The notes beneath the pieces are model-generated. The model made no database searches, was not told where the DNA came from, and was given only the letters and a program-made list of their open reading frames with translations. A stretch of 36,216 bases of DNA from Stenotrophomonas humi (GTDB taxonomy: Bacteria > Pseudomonadota > Gammaproteobacteria > Xanthomonadales > Xanthomonadaceae). The position numbers were made by a program, and so were the translations under genes. The first letter of the stretch is position 1; the number at the start of each line of letters is the position of its first letter. Positions 5,277 through 12,266 of the stretch are shown piece by piece. Location: the NCBI RefSeq assembly GCF_001431415.1, contig NZ_LDJI01000042.1:1-36216 (forward strand), read 5' to 3'.

Positions 5277-7166
5277 ATGAGCGATTGGTCCCTCGAACAG
5301 GCCCGCAAGACCTATTCGATCCCCCACTGGTCTGATGGTTATTTCGACGTCGATGCCGCCGGGCACGTCGTGGTGCGCCCTGCCGGTGCCGAAGGGGCAG
5401 TTGTATCGCTGCCGCAGATTGTGGATTCGGCCCGCGCCGCCGGCGCCAAACTGCCGCTGCTGGTGCGTTTCCCGGACATCCTGGGCCAGCGCCTGGGCAA
5501 GCTGCAGAGCGCGTTCGCGCAGGCCCAGGCTGACTGGGACTATCCGGGCGGCTACACGGCCGTTTACCCGATCAAGGTGAACCAGCACCGTGGCGTGGCC
5601 GGCACCCTGGCCAGCCACCACGGCGAGGGCTTCGGTCTGGAAGCCGGCTCCAAGCCGGAGCTGATGGCGGTGCTGGCGTTGAGCCGGCCGGGCGGGCTGA
5701 TCGTCTGCAACGGCTACAAGGACCGTGAGTACATCCGCCTGGCGCTGATCGGCCGCAAGCTCGGCCTGCAGACCTACATCGTCATCGAGAAGCCCTCGGA
5801 GCTGAAGCTGGTGCTGGAGGAGTCCAAGGCGCTGGACGTGAAGCCGGGCATCGGCGTGCGCATGCGCCTGGCATCGCTGGGCGCCGGCAAGTGGCAGAAC
5901 AGCGGTGGTGACAAGGCCAAGTTCGGTCTGTCGCCGCGCCAGCTGCTGGACCTGTGGAAGGCGCTGCGCGACACCGAGTACGCCGACTGCCTGAACCTGC
6001 TGCATTTCCACATGGGCAGCCAGATCAGCAACGTGCGCGACATCGCCAACGGCATGCGCGAAGCCACCCGCTACTTCGTCGAGCTGTCGCGCCTGGGCGC
6101 GAAGATCAGCCACGTCGATGTCGGCGGTGGCCTGGGCATCGACTACGAGGGCACCCGTTCGCGCAGCTACTGCTCGATCAACTACGGGCTCAATTCGTAT
6201 GCCAGCAACATCGTGCAGCCGCTGGCCGAAGCCTGCGAAGAGCATGGACTGACGCCGCCGCGCATCATCACCGAATGTGGCCGCGCGATGACCGCGCACC
6301 ACGCGGTGCTGATCGCCAACGTGTCCGAAGTGGAGCAGGCCGCAGAAGGCCGTGTGCCCGAAGCGCATGACGACGAGCCGGCGGCGATCCGCCACCTGCG
6401 CGAGATCCATGACGAACTGGATCAGCGCCCGGCGGTGGAACTGTTCCAGGAGGCGCAGCACTTCCATGCCGAAGGCTTGTCCGCCTACGCGCTGGGCCAG
6501 ATCGACCTGCCGCAGCGTGCGCGCATCGACGACCTGTTCTACGCCATCGCCAACGCCGTGCGTGCGCGTCTGAGCTATGACGAAAAGAGCCATCGTCCGG
6601 CGCTGGACGAGCTGAACGATCGCCTGGTCGACAAGTACTTCGTCAACTTCAGCGTGTTCGAGTCGATCCCGGATGCGTGGGCGATCGATCAGGTGTTCCC
6701 GATCGTGCCGATCGAGCGTCTGAACGAACGCCCGGACCGCCGCGGCATCATCGCCGACATGACCTGCGATTCGGATGGCATGGTCAAGACGTATGTCGAG
6801 AACGAAAGCCTGGACAGCTCGTTGCCGCTGCACGCCGTGCGGCATGGCGAAAGCTACCGCATCGGCTTCTTCCTGGTCGGTGCGTACCAGGAAATCCTCG
6901 GCGACATCCACAACCTGTTCGGCGATACCGATGCGGTGGAAGTGCTGGCCGATGCCGATGGTTACGTGATCACCCAGCAGCGCCGCGGTGACACCACCGA
7001 CGTGATGCTGGACTACGTGGGTTACAGTCTGGCCGATCTGCGCAGTTCTTATCGTGAACGTGTCGCCGCAGCCAATCTGTCGGCCGAGCGTGCGGCGGAA
7101 CTGGATGCCGCGCTGGAAGCGGGCCTGACCGGTTACACCTATCTGTCGGACGAGCCGCTGGGCTGA
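5277..7166 (+). CDS. speA: Biosynthetic arginine decarboxylase
   Basis: SpeA is the PLP-dependent, Mg-requiring decarboxylase that converts arginine to agmatine, the first step of the agmatine route to putrescine. The product has 629 residues (E. coli 658). It shows the fold III barrel with the PLP lysine at Lys100 in VYPIKVNQHRG, then EAGSKPELM, the HMGSQI motif, the phosphate-binding VDVGGGLGIDYEG and the later TCDSDG region with the catalytic Cys of the C-terminal beta domain. An inserted helical domain lies between. The ATG at 5277 begins MSDWSLEQARKTYSIPHW, the family's standard N-terminus. The much longer open frame upstream is antisense to speE. A strong terminator follows. It stands alone, with no speB (agmatinase) next to it. 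Confidence 0.97.
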   Translation: MSDWSLEQARKTYSIPHWSDGYFDVDAAGHVVVRPAGAEGAVVSLPQIVDSARAAGAKLPLLVRFPDILGQRLGKLQSAFAQAQADWDYPGGYTAVYPIKVNQHRGVAGTLASHHGEGFGLEAGSKPELMAVLALSRPGGLIVCNGYKDREYIRLALIGRKLGLQTYIVIEKPSELKLVLEESKALDVKPGIGVRMRLASLGAGKWQNSGGDKAKFGLSPRQLLDLWKALRDTEYADCLNLLHFHMGSQISNVRDIANGMREATRYFVELSRLGAKISHVDVGGGLGIDYEGTRSRSYCSINYGLNSYASNIVQPLAEACEEHGLTPPRIITECGRAMTAHHAVLIANVSEVEQAAEGRVPEAHDDEPAAIRHLREIHDELDQRPAVELFQEAQHFHAEGLSAYALGQIDLPQRARIDDLFYAIANAVRARLSYDEKSHRPALDELNDRLVDKYFVNFSVFESIPDAWAIDQVFPIVPIERLNERPDRRGIIADMTCDSDGMVKTYVENESLDSSLPLHAVRHGESYRIGFFLVGAYQEILGDIHNLFGDTDAVEVLADADGYVITQQRRGDTTDVMLDYVGYSLADLRSSYRERVAAANLSAERAAELDAALEAGLTGYTYLSDEPLG

Positions 7167-7193
7167 TCCCGCAGTACAGGCTGTGAAACAGCG

Positions 7194-7228
7194 AACGCCG
7201 CGCCGGCTTGCCTGCGCGGCGTTTTCTT
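7194..7228 (+). terminator. Intrinsic terminator after speA
   Basis: A perfect 10-bp stem pairs AACGCCGCGC (7194-7203) with GCGCGGCGTT (7214-7223) around a 10-base loop, followed by TTCTTT. It ends speA and lies close to the convergent phoQ-like gene. Confidence 0.85.
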
Positions 7229-7250
7229 TGGTGCATCGATGGATGTGCGG

Positions 7251-8579
7251 TCAGGCCTGTGGCAGCAGCAGGCTGGCGCACAAACCGCTGCCGGTATTGC
7301 GCAAGGTCAATGTGCCGCCATAGCTGTCGACGATGTCGCCGACAATCGCCAAGCCAAGCCCGCTGCTGCCATCGCGTTCGTCCAGGCGTACTCCACGTTG
7401 AAGCACCTGTTGCAATGCTTCCTCGGCCAAGCCTGGGCCGTCGTCGATGACGTCGATCTGCACATGCTGTCCTTCGCTACGTGCCTGGATCCGTACTTCA
7501 TGCGCTGCCCAGCGGCCGGCGTTGTCGAGCAGGTTGCCGAGCATTTCTTCGAGGTCGGCTGCCGCGCCGGAAAAGTACAGCTGCGCATCGATATCGGCCG
7601 TGAGGAAGCGTATGTTGCGCTCGCTGTGCACACGTTCCATCAGCCGGCACAGCGCCTGCATGATCGGCGCAACGGCAGTGCGTTGATGCCGGTCTGCCGC
7701 CATGCCGGAGGCCAGATAACGATCAATGCTGGCCTGCATGCGCCGGCTTTGATCGCGCAGGGTTTGTCGCCAGTTCTCGCCGCTGCCATCGGCTTCGGCA
7801 TGCAGCACGCTCAGCGGTGTCTTCAGCGCATGCGCCAGATCCTGCGCGCTGCTGCGGGCGCGGCTGACCATGCGCTGGTGATGGGCAAGCAGCGCGTTGA
7901 GTTCGTTCGCCAGCGGCGCCACTTCACGTCCCAGTCCCTCGCTGCTGATCTGCGCAGCATCGCCGTGGCGCACCTGCTCCACGCGTTTGCCGAGTGCGCG
8001 CAGCGGCCGCAGACCGAACTGCACCTGGCTGACCAGTACGGCCAGCCAGGCTGTGATCAACACCGCCATTGCCAGCGCCGAGCGCTGGCGGAAACGGGCG
8101 ACATCAGCGTCCAACTGGCTCCGGTCGCTGGCGACGGTGACCTGCAGTGGTGACTGGCTGCGCGGCAAACGCACCTGTTGGGTCAGCCCGCGCAAGGGCT
8201 GCTGCAATGGACCGTTGAAGTCCACGCCGCTTGCCAGGGTGGGAACCGTTGAAATGGGCGGTTGCAGGCTCTCGTCCCACAACGAGCGCGATTGCAGCAA
8301 TACCTGCCCATCGGTTGCGGCGATCTGCCAGTAAGCGCCGGAGAAAACGCGCTGGAAACGTGCATCGTTGGGTTCCTGGCGCAGCGCGAGCTTGCCGGTG
8401 GCGTCGATCTCGGCCTGCGCCAGCACGGTGAGCAGGTCCTGCTCCAGCTGCGTATCCAGATTGTCGCGTGCGGCCTGTTCGAACAAGCGCCCCAGCAGCA
8501 CGCCGGCCAGCACCGATACCAGCACCAGCCCCAGGCCACCGGCCAGCAGCAGGCGCGCCCGCAGTGAAAGCACCTTCAT
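7251..8579 (-). CDS. phoQ: PhoQ-like sensor histidine kinase
   Basis: This inner-membrane sensor kinase has 442 residues. TM1 is at about 8-30, a periplasmic sensor domain spans about 31-165 and TM2 about 167-187. HAMP-like sequence follows, then the H-box DLAHALKTPLSVL with His250, the N-box with Asn353 in LLDNAGRW, the G1 box DDGPG (379-383) and the G2 box GLGLAI (407-412). All catalytic boxes are intact. Its ATG overlaps the regulator's stop in an ATGA, so the two are translationally coupled in one operon with a PepSY gene in front. Order, size and partner fit PhoQ, which senses divalent cations, acid or peptides in other bacteria. The periplasmic domain is only moderately acidic, so the signal here is uncertain. 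Confidence 0.85.
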   Translation of the reverse strand: MKVLSLRARLLLAGGLGLVLVSVLAGVLLGRLFEQAARDNLDTQLEQDLLTVLAQAEIDATGKLALRQEPNDARFQRVFSGAYWQIAATDGQVLLQSRSLWDESLQPPISTVPTLASGVDFNGPLQQPLRGLTQQVRLPRSQSPLQVTVASDRSQLDADVARFRQRSALAMAVLITAWLAVLVSQVQFGLRPLRALGKRVEQVRHGDAAQISSEGLGREVAPLANELNALLAHHQRMVSRARSSAQDLAHALKTPLSVLHAEADGSGENWRQTLRDQSRRMQASIDRYLASGMAADRHQRTAVAPIMQALCRLMERVHSERNIRFLTADIDAQLYFSGAAADLEEMLGNLLDNAGRWAAHEVRIQARSEGQHVQIDVIDDGPGLAEEALQQVLQRGVRLDERDGSSGLGLAIVGDIVDSYGGTLTLRNTGSGLCASLLLPQA

Positions 8580-9238
8580 GCCGGCGCGACCAATCGCCAG
8601 CCTTGGCCGCGTACGGTCTGGATCATTTCCACGCCAAGCTTGCGCCGCAGCCGCCCCAGCAGCACATCCAGTGCATTGGAATCCGGATCATGGCCACCGT
8701 CGAACACCTGTTCGCCCAGCCGCTCGCGACCGACCACGCTGCCGGGATGGTGGATGAAATAACTGAGCAGGCGGAATTCCTGCGGGCTCAGTGATAGCGG
8801 TTGCCCTTCCAGCAGAAAGCGCCCGGCATTGATCTCCAGTTGCAGTGGCCCACAGCTCAGCTGCGCGCTGGCATGGCCACGGCTGCGGCGGATCAGCGCA
8901 CGCAGGCGCAGGATCAGCTCATCGGCCTGGAAAGGTTTGGTCAGGTAGTCGTCTGCACCGGCATCGAAACCCGCCAGCTTGTCGTGCCAGCGTCCGCGCG
9001 CGGTCAGCACCAGCACCGGGAAGTCGCGGCCGTTGCCACGCCAGCGTTCGATCACGCTGAGTCCATCCAGCCCGGGCAGACCGAGGTCGACGATGGCCGC
9101 CTGCAACTCCTCGATCTGGCCGAGTTCCTCGGCTTCACGGCCATCGCTGACGTGGTTGACGACGTAACCGGCCTGCTCCAGCAAGGGTTGCAGGCGGCTG
9201 GCCAGTTCCAGGTCATCTTCGGCCAACAGGATCCGCAT
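8576..9238 (-). CDS. phoP: PhoP-like OmpR-family response regulator
   Basis: This 220-residue response regulator has a receiver domain followed by a winged-helix DNA-binding domain. Acidic pocket residues are Asp8 and Asp9, the phosphoacceptor is Asp51 (AIVDLGLPGLDG) and the conserved Lys is Lys101 (YLTKPF). The OmpR-type effector domain begins near residue 125 and ends with DVLLGRLRRKLG and TVRGQGWRL, the recognition helix and wing. I place the start at ATG 9238, which shares one base with the upstream PepSY stop (TGATG); the in-frame TTG at 9241 is less likely. Coupled to PepSY upstream and phoQ downstream. A PhoP-box-like repeat precedes the operon, suggesting autoregulation. Confidence 0.92.
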   Translation of the reverse strand: MRILLAEDDLELASRLQPLLEQAGYVVNHVSDGREAEELGQIEELQAAIVDLGLPGLDGLSVIERWRGNGRDFPVLVLTARGRWHDKLAGFDAGADDYLTKPFQADELILRLRALIRRSRGHASAQLSCGPLQLEINAGRFLLEGQPLSLSPQEFRLLSYFIHHPGSVVGRERLGEQVFDGGHDPDSNALDVLLGRLRRKLGVEMIQTVRGQGWRLVAPA

Positions 9239-9546
9239 CAATCGTCCAGTTCGGTCTTCAACAGGGCTCCGCTGCGGGCATCATAGTCGAGCTCGATGAC
9301 GACGCCGTCGGCGCGCAGGATCTCCACCTCGTAGACGCCGTCATCCAGCTCCACTTCCAGCAGCTTTCCCGGATGCCGCTGCAGCGCGTCGCGCACGATG
9401 TTTTCCAACGGCACGTAGCGGCCCTGCTTCAGGGCCTGGCGTGCAGTCTGCTGCGCGGCGTCCTGGCCGTGTGCAACGGCCAGTGGCGCGCCTGCCATCA
9501 GCAGCAACAGGCAGGCGAACGTCATGAGGATGCGGTAGGGAAACAT
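9238..9546 (-). CDS. PepSY domain periplasmic protein, first gene of the phoPQ operon
   Basis: A 102-residue exported protein. A signal peptide (hydrophobic FACLLLLMAGAPLAVA core, cleavage probably near residue 26) precedes a single PepSY domain: ALKQGRYVPLENIVRDALQRHPGKLLEVELDDGVYEVEILRADG, then DYDARSG. PepSY modules occur in peptidase inhibitors and two-component accessory proteins and may bind the sensor's periplasmic part. Its stop overlaps the phoP start by one base, so it is the operon's leading gene. Start choice is odd: the ATG at 9546 has no ribosome-binding site and lies where transcription should begin from the -10-like TATTAC (9559-9554), so the mRNA may be leaderless. An inner ATG at 9525 would lose the positively charged signal-peptide start. 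Confidence 0.85.
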   Translation of the reverse strand: MFPYRILMTFACLLLLMAGAPLAVAHGQDAAQQTARQALKQGRYVPLENIVRDALQRHPGKLLEVELDDGVYEVEILRADGVVIELDYDARSGALLKTELDD

Positions 9547-9553
9547 GACGCAA

Positions 9554-9608
9554 GTAATAGCGCGCCCGCCTAACAATCGCCTAACAGCGCTGGCTAAGCC
9601 GCTGTTAG
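9554..9608. promoter_or_regulatory. PhoP-box-like direct repeat and promoter in the divergent PepSY spacer
   Basis: On the minus strand TGTTAG (9586-9581), five bases, then TGTTAG (9575-9570) form an 11-bp-spaced direct repeat, the layout of OmpR-family and PhoP boxes. Ten bases downstream lies TATTAC (9559-9554), a plausible -10, so the box takes the place of a -35. An inverted copy, TGTTAGGCGG, is at 9603-9612. CTAACAGCG (9581-9589) and CGCTGTTAG (9600-9608) form a perfect 9-bp inverted repeat facing the divergent gene. I infer autoregulation of PepSY-phoP-phoQ and possibly control of the gene at 9667. Confidence 0.65.
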
Positions 9609-9666
9609 GCGGCCGGCGGAGACTGTCCGGGCCGGGCTGATCCGGCAGCACTCAAGGAGTTCCCCC

Positions 9667-10107
9667 ATGTTGAAGTCATTGTTCGCCACCGCCGCCATCG
9701 CGGCGGCATTGAGCACCAGCGCCCATGCGCAGACCAAGTCGCTGGGCATGGCCGACGTCGAGCAGAAGCTGCGTGCTGCCGGCTATACCCAGATCCACGA
9801 AATCGAGAGGGATGACGGGCTGTGGGAAGCCGATGTCTCCCGCGCCGACGGCCGCTTTGCCGAAGTGTGGGTGGACCCGGTCACGGGTGAGATCTTCGAT
9901 GAGCAGGATGGCCGCGCTCTGCTGGACAGCCAGCAGATCCTCTCCCGCGCCGCTGCTGCTGGCCTGCGTGACATTCATTCGCTCGAGCGCGACGGTGCGA
10001 CCTGGAGCCTGGAAGCACGCAATGCTCGCAACCAGCGCGTGGAAGTCCGCATGAGCGGCATCGATGGCCGCATTCTGCACAGCGAGCGTGATGGTTGGCT
10101 GGACTGA
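9667..10107 (+). CDS. Secreted protein with two PepSY repeats
   Basis: A 146-residue exported protein. The signal peptide (MLKSLFATAAIAAALSTSAHA, cleaved near residue 21) is followed by two related PepSY units. The first runs MADVEQKLRAAGYTQIHEIERDDGLWEADVSRADGRFAEVWVDPVTGEIF. The second runs about residues 90-146, with LRDIHSLERDGATWSLEARNARNQRVEVRMSGIDGRIL. AAGGAG at 9654-9659 gives a good ribosome-binding site for ATG 9667. It diverges from the PepSY-phoP-phoQ operon across about 120 bases containing the PhoP-box-like repeats, so co-regulation is likely. The molecular role is unknown; a periplasmic partner of the sensor or of a protease are both possible. Confidence 0.82.
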   Translation: MLKSLFATAAIAAALSTSAHAQTKSLGMADVEQKLRAAGYTQIHEIERDDGLWEADVSRADGRFAEVWVDPVTGEIFDEQDGRALLDSQQILSRAAAAGLRDIHSLERDGATWSLEARNARNQRVEVRMSGIDGRILHSERDGWLD

Positions 10108-10116
10108 GTTGCGGTA

Positions 10117-10140
10117 ATGGCGCAGCCAAGACTGCGCCAT
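10117..10140. terminator. Hairpin after the double-PepSY gene
   Basis: ATGGCGCAG (10117-10125) pairs perfectly with CTGCGCCAT (10132-10140) around CCAAGA. No T-run follows on either strand, so it may be a 3'-end-stabilising hairpin rather than a true intrinsic terminator. Confidence 0.45.
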
Positions 10141-10466
10141 CACTCCATCACGCCGTCGATCAGTCGCGCGACGCGGGTATTGTCGTCAGAGCAGAAGGCA
10201 CTTTTGGAATTGCTTTCTGCCAAAGTGGTGGTGCGTTACGAAAGCGGCGAAGGACTGCGTCGGACGCACCGGCGATATGAGAAAGAGCCTGTGAAATCAC
10301 AGGTTCGTCCAGAGCGTTGGCAGCCTTGCGCAGATGCGTCAGCTGCAATGATTCCTCCCAGGAACAGTGTGGCTGGGAGGAATCGCATAGCGCTTGGCAC
10401 GGCACGAACTGTTCGATAGAGCGGGATGTGTCTGCCGAAATCGCGCTGGAGGTGCCGCCTTGCAAC
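10141..10466. other. Gap without a recognised gene
   Basis: No convincing gene lies here. ATTCCTCCCA (10351-10360) pairs perfectly with TGGGAGGAAT (10374-10383) around a 13-base loop, and CCTGTGA (10288-10294) pairs with TCACAGG (10297-10303). Base composition is less GC-rich than in the neighbours. On the minus strand a short open frame ends in DDNTRVARLIDGVME, with its stop at 10142-10140; it reads like coding sequence but I recognise no family and upstream stops cut it short. It may be a remnant. Confidence 0.4.
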
Positions 10467-11216
10467 TCAGCTACGTGCGACCTGGAAGCCGGCAAACGAC
10501 TGGCTGGTCGGCATCAACTCCAGGCGATTGACGTTCAAGTGCGGCGGCAATGTGGCGACCCAGAAAATCTGTTCGGCGATGTCCTCGGCCGTCATCGGGT
10601 TGGCGCCGCCGTAGAGCTGGTCCGATGCGGCCTGGTTGCCGTGCGTGCGCACCAGGGTGAACTCGGTTTCGGCCATGCCCGGTTCGATCGCGGTCACGCG
10701 TACGCCGGTGCCGTGCAGGTCCGAACGCAGGCCCAGCGAGAACTGGCTGACGAAGGCCTTGGTGCCGCCATAGGCATTGCCACCTGGGTAGGGATACAGC
10801 GCGGCGGTAGAGCTGATGTTGATGATGGCACCACGGCGCGCGACCAGCTGCGGCAGCAGGCGGTGGGTGAGCGTCACCAGTGCGGTGATGTTGGTGTCGA
10901 TCATCGTGCGCCAGTCTTCCAGGCTGGCGTTCTGCGCGGCGGCGGTGCCCTGCGCCAGGCCGGCGTTGTTGACCAGCAGGTCGATGTCACGGAAGGCCGG
11001 CGGCAATGCGACAAGTGCCGCTTCCATTGCAGCGGCATCGCGGATGTCGAAGACCGCGGCATGCACTTTGTCCGCGCCGAATTCTTCAATCAGCGGCTGC
11101 AGGCGCTCGGCGCGGCGACCGGTGGCAATCACCTTCCAGCCAGCGGCGGCGAAACGACGGGCAGCGGCAGCGCCGAAGCCGGAGGTGGCGCCTGTGATCA
11201 GTGCGGTCTTGGACAT
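10467..11216 (-). CDS. ydfG: YdfG-type NADP-dependent 3-hydroxy acid dehydrogenase (SDR family)
   Basis: A classical short-chain dehydrogenase of 249 residues. The cofactor motif is TGATSGFG near the N-terminus, followed by IATGRRAERL, whose Arg pair suits NADP(H). NNAGLA is the structural motif. The catalytic Ser is in INISSTAALYPY, followed by Tyr-x3-Lys in YGGTKAF. DIEPGM-like IEPGMAETEF and the C-terminal LPPHLNVNRLELMPTSQSFAG match E. coli YdfG, which oxidises serine, allo-threonine and 3-hydroxypropionate and reduces malonic semialdehyde. Start ATG 11216 gives the standard family N-terminus (MSKTALIT); the open frame upstream to 11462 is not conserved. It appears to be transcribed alone, with a terminator for the upstream genes just ahead. 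Confidence 0.92.
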   Translation of the reverse strand: MSKTALITGATSGFGAAAARRFAAAGWKVIATGRRAERLQPLIEEFGADKVHAAVFDIRDAAAMEAALVALPPAFRDIDLLVNNAGLAQGTAAAQNASLEDWRTMIDTNITALVTLTHRLLPQLVARRGAIINISSTAALYPYPGGNAYGGTKAFVSQFSLGLRSDLHGTGVRVTAIEPGMAETEFTLVRTHGNQAASDQLYGGANPMTAEDIAEQIFWVATLPPHLNVNRLELMPTSQSFAGFQVARS

Positions 11217-11325
11217 GGACGGATTCCGTGGGGAAGGGGGCCTGCGATTTTCGCACTGTGCGGGCTGCCGGGCACCCGGCATCGGGCGGGGAGGGGCAAC
11301 GCTCTTCAACCGAGCTTCAAACAAC

Positions 11326-11356
11326 CAAAAAGAAAGCCCGGCACTGCCGGGCTTTC
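11326..11356 (-). terminator. Intrinsic terminator of the argS-SPOR transcript
   Basis: GAAAGCCCGGCA (11332-11343) and TGCCGGGCTTTC (11345-11356) form a perfect inverted repeat. On the minus strand the stem is followed by a T-rich tail (CTTTCTTTTTGG), so it ends the minus-strand argS and SPOR genes before ydfG. Confidence 0.88.
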
Positions 11357-11379
11357 CATGGACAACATCGACAACGGCG

Positions 11380-12246
11380 TTATTGCGCCTTGATCGCCAT
11401 CGCCTGCAAACCGCTGCCGTCCAGTTTGGACTTGGCCTCAGCCAGTTCGCTGGCCGTGCCATACGGCCCCATGCGCACGCGGTACACGGTGTTACCGCTG
11501 ATCTGTGCCGATTCCACGCGTGCGGCCAGGCCCATCATCGCCAGCTTTGCCTTGGTGGCTTCGGCATCGCCGGACGCACCAAAAGCACCCGCCTGCAGGA
11601 TGTAGCGCACATTCTCGGCCGGTGCCGCCGCAGGCGTTGTCGCTGCCGGCCTGGACGTCGGTTGGGCGCTGGCGACCTGTGCCGGCGCTGGCGTGGCTGC
11701 GGCCGGGCGCGACGGCGCGGCTTCACTCACCGGAGACGGCTGGCGTGTGGTTTCGCTGACCGGTGCCGGCAGGGTTGCGACGGCCGCCGGAAGCGGGCGA
11801 CCTTCCAGTGCCGCCTGCGCGCGCTGCGCATCGGTTGGGGGCGTGGCGGCCGCTGTGGCGCGCGCGGCCGCCGCGCGGCGTTGTTCCTCGGCACGCGCGC
11901 TGGCAGCCAGCTCGGCGTCGGACATCTGTACTTCCGTGCCCGGCAGCAGGGTGTAGAAGTCGTACTGCGTGGCTGGCTTGTCCTCGGGCTTGGCGCTGGC
12001 CGGTGCGGCCGGCCGGGGCGCTTCCACGCCGGCATCGATGTCGGCATCGGCAACCGGTGCCGGTTGCGCATCCGGGTTGGGTTGTGGGCCAACCCGCAGG
12101 AAGCCGTCCCCGTCCTTCTTGAACAGGTTGGGTGCCGCCAGGAACACCACGGCCGCGATCGCCGCACCGGCCACCAGCCACACCCAGGCGGGTGTGCCGT
12201 TGCCGCTGTTGCGTCGCGCCTGACTCTTGCCGCGTCGTGCTGCCAT
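11380..12246 (-). CDS. SPOR domain cell-division-type membrane protein
   Basis: This 288-residue bitopic membrane protein has a short basic cytoplasmic N-terminus (MAARRGKSQARR) and one membrane helix at about 19-40. A long Pro/Ala-rich, low-complexity periplasmic linker spans about 45-210, and a C-terminal SPOR domain (VRYILQAGAFGASGDAEATKAKL ... YRVRMGPYG, about 212-286). SPOR domains bind denuded septal glycan. The layout is that of FtsN-like proteins, although the short essential FtsN segment cannot be recognised with confidence in the linker. It starts 20 bases after argS, the same argS-SPOR pairing seen in pseudomonads, so the genes are probably co-transcribed. A strong terminator follows. 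Confidence 0.88.
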   Translation of the reverse strand: MAARRGKSQARRNSGNGTPAWVWLVAGAAIAAVVFLAAPNLFKKDGDGFLRVGPQPNPDAQPAPVADADIDAGVEAPRPAAPASAKPEDKPATQYDFYTLLPGTEVQMSDAELAASARAEEQRRAAAARATAAATPPTDAQRAQAALEGRPLPAAVATLPAPVSETTRQPSPVSEAAPSRPAAATPAPAQVASAQPTSRPAATTPAAAPAENVRYILQAGAFGASGDAEATKAKLAMMGLAARVESAQISGNTVYRVRMGPYGTASELAEAKSKLDGSGLQAMAIKAQ

Positions 12247-12266
12247 GTTTACTGCGTCTCCTTGAC

